Below, in pieces: positions 15,431-24,190 of a stretch of 32,076 nt of DNA. The DNA lies in assembly GCA_013361705.1 (NCBI GenBank), contig JABFXN010000341.1, positions 1-32,076 on the forward strand, written 5' to 3'. This DNA comes from Acidobacteriaceae bacterium (lineage in GTDB: Bacteria; Acidobacteriota; Terriglobia; Terriglobales; Acidobacteriaceae). Made by a program: the position numbers and the translations under genes. Under the pieces are notes generated by a model. That model was not told the origin of the DNA. It saw only the letters and a list, made by a program, of their open reading frames with translations, and did no database searches. Numbering within the stretch: position 1 is the stretch's first letter; each line of letters starts with the position of its first letter.

Positions 15431-15931
15431 ATGGCCCTGGGTGAAGCGCGAAAGAAGATGCCGGGAAAGCCGGACAAGATTCCGGACAAGCTGTACTTCC
15501 GCATCGGCGAGGTTGCGCGCCTGTGCGGCGTGCCGGCCTATGTCCTGCGTTTCTGGGAGAGCGAATTTCCCAACCTGAAACCCAATAAGGGCGGGACAGG
15601 CCAGCGCCTCTACCGCCGTCGCGATGTGGAGATGGCGCTGCGCATCAAGCAGCTCCTCTATGACGAGGGCTACACCATCGCCGGCGCCCGGCAGGCCTTC
15701 AAGACCGAGCAGCGCCAGAAGGATGCTCCGGCCACGCTCTTCCGCATCGAAGAGACCTCAGACCGAAGCAAAATGGAAGGTATCCGGCGCGAGGTCCGCT
15801 CCCTGGTGGAGATGCTCTCGCAGCCCCCGGGAGCCCCTCCAACGACCACCAAACGCCGCGCTTCCGGACGTAAAGCCTCGAAGAATCCTGAGGATTCAGG
15901 GAAACCCGACCCACCAGACCGTTTATTCTGA
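15431..15931 (+). CDS. MerR-family transcriptional regulator
   Basis: The 166-residue protein has the N-terminal MerR winged helix: [26 protein letters not shown] (about 21-46), a wing with [20 protein letters not shown], and the short helix [16 protein letters not shown]. The C-terminal part has a possible coiled coil ([17 protein letters not shown]) and a basic, Pro-rich disordered tail instead of a ligand-binding domain with cysteines, so it is not a classic metal sensor. The ligand is unknown. This RFWE-type MerR is common next to core genes in Acidobacteriota. The zinc-ribbon gene follows after six bases. Confidence 0.9.
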   Translation: MALGEARKKMPGKPDKIPDKLYFRIGEVARLCGVPAYVLRFWESEFPNLKPNKGGTGQRLYRRRDVEMALRIKQLLYDEGYTIAGARQAFKTEQRQKDAPATLFRIEETSDRSKMEGIRREVRSLVEMLSQPPGAPPTTTKRRASGRKASKNPEDSGKPDPPDRLF

Positions 15932-15937
15932 GAGACG

Positions 15938-16405
15938 ATGCAGGAATCTCACAAGCTATCGCAAGACGAGCGTCGCGAAATTCGCCGTCAGGCCGCGGCT
16001 GCGACCAGCATTCGGCGTATCCGCGAAGATGAACACGGCGTTCGCTGCCTCTTCTGCCCGGGAACATCGTTTCGCCGTTCCAAGCTGCGCACCAGCGATC
16101 TGCTGCACGTCCTTCTCCTCCGTTATCCCGTGCGCTGCCTGACCTGCAGCCAAAGGCAGTTCGCCAGCATTCCTGTCGCCGGCCTCTCCGTCCCCGCCAG
16201 CGTCCGTCACTCCCGCGCGCCCGGACCGAAGGAGACCTGGAAGAGCTGGACCAACGGATCGGCAGACGATCCTGCAACGCAGAAGTCGCAGACGCCGTCG
16301 TACGCTCCCTACACCACGGTGAAGGTCTCTCAGGAACAGAGCTCCAAGAAGGGCCCTGCCCCCAAAGCACCCAAGCGCCCCGAAGAAGACGACGCTATCT
16401 GGTAG
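15938..16405 (+). CDS. Zinc-ribbon hypothetical protein
   Basis: The 155-residue protein has two CxxC pairs, CLFC (C37, C40) and CLTC (C67, C70), spaced like a zinc ribbon and separated by FRRSKLRTSDLLHVLLLRYPVR. The C-terminal half is low-complexity, rich in Pro, Ser and Lys, and probably disordered. It is predicted soluble: the LLHVLLLRY stretch is too short for a membrane segment. It starts six bases after the MerR gene, with GAGAGA upstream, so co-transcription is likely. I do not know its function; nucleic-acid or protein binding through the ribbon is the usual expectation. Confidence 0.75.
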   Translation: MQESHKLSQDERREIRRQAAAATSIRRIREDEHGVRCLFCPGTSFRRSKLRTSDLLHVLLLRYPVRCLTCSQRQFASIPVAGLSVPASVRHSRAPGPKETWKSWTNGSADDPATQKSQTPSYAPYTTVKVSQEQSSKKGPAPKAPKRPEEDDAIW

Positions 16406-16485
16406 TGTGTGCCACTTTTCCACCGTTTCCACTTCCCTGTTCTCCTCTTGTGGATAAAGGCGGATCTGCTTTGTTATGAGGGCCA

Positions 16486-18099
16486 ATGGGCGCTCGCGAC
16501 ACCGACGGCAGGAGTTTGATGACACGCCCTAAGCTGCTTCGCTGGCTCCACTGGCTGAAACCGGGCGCCACGCATTCAGCTTTCTCCGCATCCCTGCTCC
16601 TTATGGCCGGCAGCGTGATGAGCAGCGGCGTTCTTGCTCTGATACGGCAGAAGCTCATCGCCCACCTCTTCGGCGCTACCAATGCCACAGATGCCTACAT
16701 CGGGGCCTTCGAGCTTCCCGACATGGTGTACTACTTCCTGATCGGGGGTGTCGCCTCTTCTACCTTCGTCAGCCTGCTCAGCGGCTACAGGGAACGCGGC
16801 GAAGAGGCCGAAGGCGACCGCGCCCTCTCCGTGATTCTGAACACCATGATCCTGGCGCTCGGCGCAGCCATTGTTGCCGCCGAGTTCTTTGCGCCGTGGT
16901 ACGTCTCGGTCAAGTTTCCGCACTTCGATGCTCCAACAGCCGCTCTATGCGTCAGCCTGACCCGCATCCTTCTGCCGGCACAGCTCTTCTTCTTTGCGGG
17001 CGGTGTCTTTGGTTCAAAGCTGATGGTGAGGAAGGTCTTTCTCTTCCAGGCGCTCACACCCAGCATCTACAACCTGGGCATTATCGGTGGGGCTCTTCTC
17101 CTGCACAGCCGCATCGGTGTGCACTCTCTGGCGGTCGGCGCTGTCGCGGGCGCTTTCTGTGGCATGTTTCTGCTCAATGTCTTCGGAGCGCAGCGGGAGG
17201 GCATGCGCTGGCGCCCTATACTCGACTTCCGCCACCCGGCCCTGTTGCAGTGGCTCAAGCTTGCGGCACCGCTCATGATCGGCCAGTCCCTTACGACCTG
17301 GGATCAATGGATCCGCACCTACTTCGCCTCTCAGGGAGTCGGTGATATTACCCGTCTGGCCTTTGCGAAACAGCTCTTCAACTCGCCGATGAACATCCTT
17401 GGGCCGGCGGCCGGAGCAGCTTCGCTTCCCTTCTTTGCATCGCTCTACAGCCAGGGCAAACTCGCGGAATTCGGTCAGGCCGTGAATCGCGCCGTCACCC
17501 GCCTGATGGCTGTCTCTCTGCTGGCCGCCGGATGGATGATCGCCCTGGCCGGCCCGCTGGTGGACGTCACCCTACGCGGCGGACGCATGGATGAAGCCAG
17601 TGCGCAGATGACAGCGTGGTTCTTCACCATCTTCTGTCTCTCGCTCTTTCTGTGGACCTCGCAGAATCTGTACGCGCGCGCATTTTTTGCCGCCGGCAAC
17701 ACATTCACTCCCATGCTCTCCGGCACGATCGTCACGGCGGTCTCCATGCCTGTGTACTGGCTGCTCTTTCATCGCCTGGGCGTTGAGGGTCTGGCGTGGG
17801 CTTCGAACGCCGGCATTCTGCTGCATACTGCTGCGCTGGTTGTGCTGCTCCAACGCAACAAGCTCACACCCGTTTCCGGCCTGGAGTTCGGCGAGCTGGG
17901 ACGAGCCCTCCTGGCCTCTGTCATCGGATGGGGAGCCATCGCCACCGGCTTGCACGCGCTGCCCGTATTGCAGGGCCACATTCAAAATCTTTCTGCAATT
18001 GCTGGAGCCAGTGTCCTATGGCTTGGTATCGTACTCGTTGTCCTGAAGGCAACGGGCTCTCGCCTGCCAGGACAGATTTTGGGAAGGCTTGCGCGATAA
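16486..18099 (+). CDS. murJ: Lipid II flippase MurJ/MviN
   Basis: This integral membrane protein of the MOP superfamily, 537 residues with about 14 hydrophobic segments, flips lipid II across the inner membrane for peptidoglycan synthesis. Family marks are the N-terminal SGVLALIRQKLIAHLFGAT, the AYIGAFELPDMVYYFLIGGVASSTFVSLL stretch (67-95) and PFFASLYSQGKLAEFGQAVNRAVTRL in the middle. There are two start candidates: ATG 16486 after GAGGG, and ATG 16519 (residue 12) after AGGAG, both with short spacing. The N-terminal 20-25 residues precede the first membrane helix in either case. It follows the zinc-ribbon gene by 80 bp. Confidence 0.92.
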   Translation: MGARDTDGRSLMTRPKLLRWLHWLKPGATHSAFSASLLLMAGSVMSSGVLALIRQKLIAHLFGATNATDAYIGAFELPDMVYYFLIGGVASSTFVSLLSGYRERGEEAEGDRALSVILNTMILALGAAIVAAEFFAPWYVSVKFPHFDAPTAALCVSLTRILLPAQLFFFAGGVFGSKLMVRKVFLFQALTPSIYNLGIIGGALLLHSRIGVHSLAVGAVAGAFCGMFLLNVFGAQREGMRWRPILDFRHPALLQWLKLAAPLMIGQSLTTWDQWIRTYFASQGVGDITRLAFAKQLFNSPMNILGPAAGAASLPFFASLYSQGKLAEFGQAVNRAVTRLMAVSLLAAGWMIALAGPLVDVTLRGGRMDEASAQMTAWFFTIFCLSLFLWTSQNLYARAFFAAGNTFTPMLSGTIVTAVSMPVYWLLFHRLGVEGLAWASNAGILLHTAALVVLLQRNKLTPVSGLEFGELGRALLASVIGWGAIATGLHALPVLQGHIQNLSAIAGASVLWLGIVLVVLKATGSRLPGQILGRLAR

Positions 18100-18101
18100 A
18101 A

Positions 18102-18134
18102 GCATTTTCCCGGTAGATGTGGGTCAATGTGCGT
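18102..18134. repeat. Partial family A repeat (left end only)
   Basis: AGCATTTTCCC followed by TAG, TGT and a degenerate remainder matches the first 30 or so bases of the full copy that starts at 18183. No right end is present. It directly follows the murJ stop. Confidence 0.45.
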
Positions 18135-18182
18135 CTCTGCGTCGCGCGCACTCGTCCTTATATCTTGATGGTGCTTTGCCTA

Positions 18183-18299
18183 TAGAGCATTTTCCCTGTA
18201 GGTGTAGTGCAGGGCTTCCGTATCTATGGGGCGTTTTCCGCGATGAAAACGCCACTGCACACCCCTTCCGGGATACCCAGCAACAGGGAAAATGCTCTA
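18183..18299. repeat. Family A palindromic repeat, copy 4 (best preserved)
   Basis: TAGAGCATTTTCCCTG and CAGGGAAAATGCTCTA form a perfect 16-bp terminal inverted repeat. GTGCAG and CTGCAC pair further in, and GGCGTTTT/AAAACGCC form the central hairpin. The element lies between murJ and the EAL gene and can fold along nearly its whole length. Confidence 0.85.
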
Positions 18300-18349
18300 G
18301 ATAGTTGATGTTGGTCTGCCGTTCCGTTTTTCGATGAGAGGTCTTACGG

Positions 18350-19939
18350 ATGAAGCCGGCGTCGAACACCAGAAAGATTGCCCTGGCGATCGTGCTCTGC
18401 TCGGTAGCGCTGCTGCTGCCGATCTGGGCATCACTGCAGTTGTCCTGGATACAAAGCGAACTCCACGAGCGGAATGACGGTTTCGGATATGTTCACGACG
18501 TCCTTCGCCGCGCGGAAAAGACCGCCGATCAGGTCTCCCATGCAGTCGAACGGATCAACTCCAGCCATCTTCCTCCTTGCTCCGCACAGGAACGGGATCT
18601 GATGCGCGACATTGACCTCGAGTCGGACTACACCCAGGCCGTCGGGCGCATTGCCAACGACGTCATCGTCTGCAGTTCTCTCGACAACCGTGAACTTATC
18701 TACCTGGACAAGCCCGGCCTGGTCACTGAGAACGGCGTAAAAGAGTACTTTCATGTCGTTCTGACTCGGAATAAGCATCCGTTGAATGTCTTTGCGAAAG
18801 ACGGCGTCGCGGTCATCACCGATCCTGACCTGCCTCTGGATGTCTCTCTGAACGATAACGACATCAGTCTCGCTCTGCTCGTTCCCTCGGCCGATGGCCA
18901 GCACGTCCTCGCCTCCCGAGGCGACCGGATCGATCCCCGCTGGGTGCGTTCGCTGCCGAAGGGTGAAGAGCGCACTTATAACAAGGATGGTTACATGGTC
19001 ATGGCGGCCCGCTCTTCCCGGTATGACCTCGCCGTCGTCGTAGCCTCTCCTCGAGAACGAATCGATCGCCGAGTGCGCCATTTTGCCCTGCTGTTTGTAC
19101 CGATTGGCGTGCTATGCGGCGTGAGTCTGATCTGGGCGACCATGTACCTGGCGCGGCTCCGCTCCTCCTTCGACAACCGTCTGAAGGCAGCGGTGCGCCG
19201 GCGCGAGTTCTATGTGGAGTATCAGCCGGTGGTCGACCTCAAATCCAGACGGTGGACCGGAGCGGAAGCGCTTGTCCGATGGAGAACCGACGATACGACC
19301 GTGCGCCCGGATCTCTTCATCCCCCTTGCCGAGGAACGTCATCTCATTCACCTGATCACCCAACAGGTCGTCTCGCTCATCGCCGAAGATCTGCCACGTC
19401 TCCTGAAGATTGATCCGTCCTTCCGGGTCGCGATCAACCTGTCTCCAGACGACCTGCGGATGCAGTCTACAGTCGAGATGCTGCGCTCGCTTCTGGCGCT
19501 GGAGGGTGTATGCCCGGGTAATCTGGAGGTCGAAGCGACTGAACGCGCCTTTGTCGAAGACCAAAAGATCAGCCATGTGCTCGAACAGATCCGCTCCCTC
19601 GGCATTCAGGTAGCCATTGACGATTTCGGCATTGGATATTCCAGCCTGTCACGCATCCATTCGTTCCGCTTCGACATTCTGAAGATCGACAAGACGTTCG
19701 TAGACACGATCGGGACCGAAGGCGTCGCCAGAGGTGTGATGCTGCCGATCATCGACATCGCCCGATCACTCGATCTGCATATCGTCGCGGAAGGCGTTGA
19801 GCGAGAAGAACAGGCGCGATTCCTGCAGGCTTACGGTATCGAGCGCGCCCAAGGATGGCTCTTTTCGGCCCCGCTTTCCGTGGCGGCTCTATCAAAAGAG
19901 CTTCGGGAACGATCGCAGGAAACGGTAGCCCTTAAATAA
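18350..19939 (+). CDS. CSS-motif EAL-domain c-di-GMP phosphodiesterase
   Basis: The 529-residue membrane enzyme is predicted to hydrolyse cyclic di-GMP to pGpG. It has an N-terminal TM helix (9-30), a periplasmic domain (31-240) and a second TM (about 245-268). The periplasmic domain carries the CSS motif (C108-S109-S110) and a partner cysteine at 77 (LPPCSAQ). The C-terminal EAL domain has EALVRW (306-311), NLSP (363-366), EVEATER (393-399), DDFGIGYSS (424-432), ILKID (443-447), AEGVE (480-484) and AQGWLFS (500-506), so the metal and catalytic residues look intact. In related PdeC-type enzymes of E. coli the CSS cysteines form a Dsb-controlled disulfide that tunes activity. There is no GGDEF domain. 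The gene appears monocistronic, between repeats and a bidirectional terminator. Confidence 0.93.
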   Translation: MKPASNTRKIALAIVLCSVALLLPIWASLQLSWIQSELHERNDGFGYVHDVLRRAEKTADQVSHAVERINSSHLPPCSAQERDLMRDIDLESDYTQAVGRIANDVIVCSSLDNRELIYLDKPGLVTENGVKEYFHVVLTRNKHPLNVFAKDGVAVITDPDLPLDVSLNDNDISLALLVPSADGQHVLASRGDRIDPRWVRSLPKGEERTYNKDGYMVMAARSSRYDLAVVVASPRERIDRRVRHFALLFVPIGVLCGVSLIWATMYLARLRSSFDNRLKAAVRRREFYVEYQPVVDLKSRRWTGAEALVRWRTDDTTVRPDLFIPLAEERHLIHLITQQVVSLIAEDLPRLLKIDPSFRVAINLSPDDLRMQSTVEMLRSLLALEGVCPGNLEVEATERAFVEDQKISHVLEQIRSLGIQVAIDDFGIGYSSLSRIHSFRFDILKIDKTFVDTIGTEGVARGVMLPIIDIARSLDLHIVAEGVEREEQARFLQAYGIERAQGWLFSAPLSVAALSKELRERSQETVALK

Positions 19940-19941
19940 TT

Positions 19942-19969
19942 AAGGGGCCACCCTCCAGGGTGGCCCCTT
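19942..19969. terminator. Bidirectional terminator between convergent genes
   Basis: AAGGGGCCACCCT and AGGGTGGCCCCTT form a near-continuous inverted repeat between the EAL gene (plus) and the beta-propeller operon (minus). Read on the minus strand it is followed by AATTATTTAA. Confidence 0.75.
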
Positions 19970-19982
19970 GCCTGATCCGCCA

Positions 19983-21569
19983 CTACTTCTTCAGACCGAA
20001 ACAGTAGAGCTTGCCATCGTAGGTTCCGGCATAAAGCTTTCCGTTCGAGATGGTGACATCCGTGAAGTGATTGAAGCCGGTGATCGTGTCACCGCTTGAC
20101 CACAGTTCCTTGCCTGTCTCTCCGTCCAGCACATAGACCGTCGCGTGGTTGGACTTCGCCGCACGAATGGTGGAGTCAAAATTCAGACCGATGTCAGGCC
20201 ACGCCTGCTGGGTGTTGTCACCGCTGCCATGGGTGATGATCAGACCGTTGGCAATGACCGGAGGTTCGCCGCGGAACATGTCGCGCGAGATCCATGCAGG
20301 TTCGAGCGAAAGCTTGCCTGCCTTGTCTGCCACCTTGAAGGCAGCGACACCGCCCTCTTTCGCTGCAGGCGTCTGCGTGATGGGGAACCTGGTTTGCTCC
20401 GGAGCAGCAGGGCCCCAGAACGGCACCACGACCCAGCGCGTACCGGCCTTGTCTTCCCACGAAGAGACAGCACCCCAGCTTCCCGCGTTCTGGAAGTCGG
20501 CGGCGAAGTTGCAGAACAACTCCGTGCGATAGAGCGGAGTGTGATGATCTGGCGTCCCGCCCAGGTTCTTCGGGTCGAGCAGATAGACCTTACACTCCTT
20601 ACCCGAAGCTGCCATCAGCTCCCGGCCCTTGTAGTGGAAGACGGTCGGCGTGTTGTTCGGATCGAGGTCGCGCTTGCGCAGCCAATCCCAGTTCGGCGGC
20701 GTAAACCAGTCCTTCGGATGCCAGTTACCGTCAGCCTGCAGCTCGAAGCCAACCACCGAGTTGCCGATCAGCGGATTCTTTGGGTCCGTGGTCACGTCGT
20801 AGATACCGTCACCGGTCGTTGTCCACACCGTGCCGTCATCGGTAATCACTGGTCCACGGCGTCCCCACAGGCCACCGCCGCCAGCGAAACCGACTGTCTT
20901 GTGTATAGCCTTGGTCTTCAGATCAACGGAGATGATGCCGCCGCGTCCGTGATAGTCGGCGAAGATCACCTGGTCCTTGTAGAGCTGCACACCAAACTTG
21001 TTGATGACGCCGGTTGCGATCGGGCCAAAGACCACGTCGCCGGTCGCTGCATCCAGGCCGACAACATTCCCCTTGCCGTCAACCATGTACACCGTGCGTT
21101 TTCCGGAAGAGTCTGCATCAGAGATTGCCGGAACACCCGTGGTGCCACCGGGCCCAAGGAAGTTCATGTGCCGCGGATCCGATGGTCCGCTCCGCTGCAT
21201 CCCCGGAGGTCCTTGCTGTTGCGGCGGCGCAGGCTCGAAGGTCTTGCGCCACACCTCCGCGCCAGTATCGGCGTCGAAGGCGTAGATCACATCCGAGACG
21301 CCCAGAACGTAGAGCATGTTCTTATCGCCGGAGGCAGTCTTCAGTCCGTGAATCGCCAGCGGCGTCATCAAGGCGTGCAGCGCATGCGGCTTCACGTCCG
21401 TCTGGGTCGACCACAGCAGCGTAAGGTCTTTGACATTGTCCTTGGTCAGGACGGTTTCGTCTTTGGCCCAACCGGAGCGGGCGTTATCGCCACCGTCCAT
21501 CGTCCAGTTCTGCGCAAGAGCGGCGCCACAACTCAAGGCGACGGCAGCGAGTGTGATGAGCTTCTTCAT
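19983..21569 (-). CDS. Secreted PQQ-type beta-propeller protein (paralogue 2)
   Basis: The 528-residue protein starts with a signal peptide (LITLAAVALSCGAALAQ) and is built of repeated blade motifs typical of quinoprotein/BamB-like propellers: YAFDADTGAEVWRKTF, VYMVDGKGNVVGLDAATGDVVFG, VYVLDGETGKELWSSG and LYAGTYDGKLYCFGLK. It closely parallels the upstream gene product: same beginning (WTMDGGDNARSGWAKD against WPSVGGNPQRDGWARN) and same ending. A Gln/Pro/Met/Gly-rich insertion (PPQQQGPPGMQRSG) sits between blades. No adjacent cytochrome or dehydrogenase partner is visible, so whether it binds PQQ is unknown; a scaffold role is possible. It follows the first paralogue by 24 bp. Confidence 0.85.
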   Translation of the reverse strand: MKKLITLAAVALSCGAALAQNWTMDGGDNARSGWAKDETVLTKDNVKDLTLLWSTQTDVKPHALHALMTPLAIHGLKTASGDKNMLYVLGVSDVIYAFDADTGAEVWRKTFEPAPPQQQGPPGMQRSGPSDPRHMNFLGPGGTTGVPAISDADSSGKRTVYMVDGKGNVVGLDAATGDVVFGPIATGVINKFGVQLYKDQVIFADYHGRGGIISVDLKTKAIHKTVGFAGGGGLWGRRGPVITDDGTVWTTTGDGIYDVTTDPKNPLIGNSVVGFELQADGNWHPKDWFTPPNWDWLRKRDLDPNNTPTVFHYKGRELMAASGKECKVYLLDPKNLGGTPDHHTPLYRTELFCNFAADFQNAGSWGAVSSWEDKAGTRWVVVPFWGPAAPEQTRFPITQTPAAKEGGVAAFKVADKAGKLSLEPAWISRDMFRGEPPVIANGLIITHGSGDNTQQAWPDIGLNFDSTIRAAKSNHATVYVLDGETGKELWSSGDTITGFNHFTDVTISNGKLYAGTYDGKLYCFGLKK

Positions 21570-21593
21570 ACTCTTATCTCCTCAAAGAGCGCA

Positions 21594-23204
21594 TTACCGC
21601 TCGGTCGGCACGCCAAAGGCGTACACGCTGTTGTCATGGGTCGAAACATAGGCTCGGCCATTGGCATAGCCAAGCTCGACATGCGAGAAGCTGGTGATCT
21701 GCGTTCCGCTGGACCATAGTTGCTTGCCGGTGGCGGCATCAAGCATGTACAGCGTCGCGGGCTTGGAAGCCTTTTCTACTTCAGCTACCGAATACGCCGA
21801 TCCATCTTTCTTCGCCAGACGCGGGCTCTCACCCGTCGAAAGCGCCATCACCAGACCGTTCGAGATCACCGGTCCGGCTGGTGAGACCAGGTCACGCGAG
21901 ACCCACTGCTGGACAAACGTGGGCTTACCGGCTTTCTCTTCGATCTTGAAGGCGATGATCGAACCGGTCGGAGCCGGGCCATTGGCGCCGGTCTTCGCTG
22001 CGGCCGCTCCGCGAATGGAGGCGTAGAGCCAGCGGGCATTACCGTTCGCTTCATCTTCCCAGGTCGCAAAGGTGCCATAGATACCGTTCCCACCAAAGTC
22101 AGTGTCCGGAGCAACGACAACGTCTGAAACCGCCAGCGGTGTCTTGTGGTCCGATCCTCCGAGCGAGTCACCATCCAGCAGATACAGCTTGCCGTCGCGT
22201 CCGCCGGCCACCAGAACGTCCTTACCCTTCCACTGGAAGAGCGCGGGCGTCACGCCGGCAACTGCAACGCCCTTCTTCAGCGCGGGCATCTTTGAGGAGG
22301 GCGTGAAGTAGTCCTTCACCTCAAGCGTCTTGGGATCGAGTGCTACGACCGTGTCGTTGTACGCACCCGCAACATCGCCCTTGCCCTCAGCGATCATGCC
22401 GTAGAGCATCCCCTTGGACCCAATAGTGACACCACCCGGGCCGGAGAATCCGCTGCCATTGGTCATGAACGAGGTCACGGCATACTCAGCCGGCTTCACC
22501 AGGGGCTTATCCGGCATATCCGGAAGGACCGGCGGCGTCAGCGTCGCGGCGTAGAGGCCGTTCGGTCCGGCGCAGCCATCGACGGTTGAGGCATAGATCA
22601 CGTTGTTGTTCGTGTTCAGGCCGCTGACCTTCGAGCCGGCGGGAACAAACTGCACTGGAGCAATGTACTTCGCATCGCCGTCCTGCTGGCGTGCAGCATG
22701 AAGCATGCCGTCGCTCGAGACCGCCCACACATACGGCTGCGGGCGCTGGAAGCCGCCGCCGCCAAAACCGCGGCGTCCCATGCTATTGCCCGGCATCACA
22801 ACTGATGCACTCTGGCCACCAGAGCACAGTACAGACGGGGTTCCGCTGGGCTTCGCATCGAACTTCGTCTCGAAGTACTTCTCACCGAGATCCGAATCGA
22901 TGGAGTAAAGGGCATTGCTGCTGCCGCCGACAAAAAGCAGCTCCTTGAAGCCGGCCCAGCCGATAAGGTTTGTCAGATCGATCGGCGTCGAAAGCGCATC
23001 CAAGCCTACAGCCGTATTCGGGAACTTGAACTTGTATAGGAGCTTCACCTGGCCCTTGGTGATGTTGTCCTTGCTCAGGTACTTGTCGTTACGGGCCCAG
23101 CCGTCGCGCTGCGGATTACCGCCGACGCTTGGCCAGTCTGCGGCCCATAGACTGGCGCATGCCGTGACAGCGATGCATGCCGACCAAAGAAATTTCCTAC
23201 GCAT
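21594..23204 (-). CDS. Secreted PQQ-type beta-propeller protein (paralogue 1)
   Basis: This 536-residue exported protein (signal peptide about residues 1-21, ending SLWA) has propeller blades such as LYSIDSDLGEKYF, DGKLYLLDGDSLGG, LYMLDAATGKQLWSSG and AYVSTHDNSVYAFGVP. A glycine/arginine-rich loop (GRRGFGGGGFQRPQ) occupies the region corresponding to the low-complexity insert in its paralogue. Cysteines in VLCSGG and VDGCAGP may form a disulfide. GGAGGGGAGG lies just upstream of the ATG at 23202-23204, a very strong ribosome binding site. The tandem duplication with a 24-bp gap implies one operon and perhaps a heteromeric complex. Activity is unknown. Confidence 0.85.
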   Translation of the reverse strand: MRRKFLWSACIAVTACASLWAADWPSVGGNPQRDGWARNDKYLSKDNITKGQVKLLYKFKFPNTAVGLDALSTPIDLTNLIGWAGFKELLFVGGSSNALYSIDSDLGEKYFETKFDAKPSGTPSVLCSGGQSASVVMPGNSMGRRGFGGGGFQRPQPYVWAVSSDGMLHAARQQDGDAKYIAPVQFVPAGSKVSGLNTNNNVIYASTVDGCAGPNGLYAATLTPPVLPDMPDKPLVKPAEYAVTSFMTNGSGFSGPGGVTIGSKGMLYGMIAEGKGDVAGAYNDTVVALDPKTLEVKDYFTPSSKMPALKKGVAVAGVTPALFQWKGKDVLVAGGRDGKLYLLDGDSLGGSDHKTPLAVSDVVVAPDTDFGGNGIYGTFATWEDEANGNARWLYASIRGAAAAKTGANGPAPTGSIIAFKIEEKAGKPTFVQQWVSRDLVSPAGPVISNGLVMALSTGESPRLAKKDGSAYSVAEVEKASKPATLYMLDAATGKQLWSSGTQITSFSHVELGYANGRAYVSTHDNSVYAFGVPTER

Positions 23205-23546
23205 GTGGAAGACCTCCCCTCCAGAATCCAGAGCACGCTGGACATTTGCTGCAGCGATAACAATACGGATAAATCGTGAAATTGTGGCGTCGAGACGGGT
23301 TCAGTAACGCAAATTTGAGACGTCTTAAGCCGATGACGTTAGACCACATCGAAAACACCGTTGTCAACGCCTCAAACGCATGTTTCCTTACACGCAACCC
23401 GCCAAACGGCGCAGCCCAAGTGAGACGAAAACAGAGCTCCAAAAGTCGCAAATCGGGGGAATTTCTACTCGAATACGGTGGGAGCCGTGGCCTTCAGGCC
23501 ACCCATCCGACGAACACACGGGATGAAACTCTTGACGACACACAAT
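23205..23546. other. Upstream region of the beta-propeller operon
   Basis: Apart from the ribosome binding site next to 23204 I see no convincing gene. A short inverted repeat (GTGGCC/GGCCAC) lies near 23487-23502. On the minus strand a TATTGT box with an A/T-rich neighbourhood about 60 bp before the start codon could be a -10 element, but no clear -35 accompanies it. Confidence 0.35.
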
Positions 23547-23570
23547 AAGACCCGCCATCCGGCGGGTCTT
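23547..23570 (-). terminator. Terminator of the second sigma operon
   Basis: AAGACCCGCC and GGCGGGTCTT form a perfect 10-bp stem with a 4-nt loop, 9 bp after the stop of the Spy-like gene. On the minus strand it continues into TATTGTGTG, a weak T tract. Confidence 0.75.
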
Positions 23571-23578
23571 GATCGAAG

Positions 23579-24160
23579 CTATTCGGTGGCCGCTTGCTGT
23601 CCGCGATGTGTCTCCAGCTTATGCCACTGATCGAGCGTGAGTTCGCGTCGGATGCCTAACAACATACGGGCGTTTGCCTTCTCCAGCTCGGCCCGGGCCT
23701 GCGCGACCCGGTCAATCTGAGACAGGATGCGGTTCTCATCGGGCTGCTCCGCCGAGACCAGAGGTCCCAGAGCGTCCTCTTCCTTCCGCAGCGAGCGGTA
23801 AAGGGTGGCCAGTGTGCCGCGATTGGCGTCCATAATCGCATCCATACGGGCCCGCTGTTCTTTTTGAATTCCGATCGACTCCGCAAACTTCTTATCGTCC
23901 CACCAGCGCCCTGGAGGACCTACCTGCAGACCTCCGTGCATCGTACTTATCGTTCCAGACGTGCTGCCGTTGTAAGGCGGAGGAGAATTACGCCGATCGG
24001 GAAAACCACCGCCGAAACCGCCGCCATTGCCCATCGGAGGCCGTCCGCCCATGCCACCGCCGCCGGGGCCGCCCGGCCGACCGGGGCCTTGCGCAAGAGC
24101 GGCCGAGCCACCAAGAAGGATGGCAAGCAGGGCCAAGGCGAGTTGGAATCGATACGTCAT
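23579..24160 (-). CDS. Spy/CpxP/ZraP-like periplasmic protein
   Basis: The 193-residue protein has a signal peptide (LALALLAILLGGSAALAQ) and a glycine/proline-rich segment (25-65). A helical domain follows with two L-x-x-Q type elements, IGIQKEQRARM (96-106) and LTLDQWHKL (174-182). The second fits the LTxxQ signature of Spy/CpxP/ZraP proteins, which act as periplasmic chaperones or stress-signal modulators. It lies 30 bp after the anti-sigma gene, making a sigma, anti-sigma and periplasmic sensor/chaperone set. The Gly-rich segment is an addition not seen in E. coli Spy. It may bind the anti-sigma factor or be a target gene of the sigma factor; both are inference. Confidence 0.8.
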   Translation of the reverse strand: MTYRFQLALALLAILLGGSAALAQGPGRPGGPGGGGMGGRPPMGNGGGFGGGFPDRRNSPPPYNGSTSGTISTMHGGLQVGPPGRWWDDKKFAESIGIQKEQRARMDAIMDANRGTLATLYRSLRKEEDALGPLVSAEQPDENRILSQIDRVAQARAELEKANARMLLGIRRELTLDQWHKLETHRGQQAATE

Positions 24161-24190
24161 TTGGCAAAGAAAAAAGAATAATAAAAGAGA

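Noticed and set aside
20145-21719. Long plus-strand open frame of over 500 codons
   Set aside because: It lies antisense to the secreted beta-propeller gene, which has a signal peptide and blade repeats; the antisense product has no domain pattern and arises from high GC third positions.
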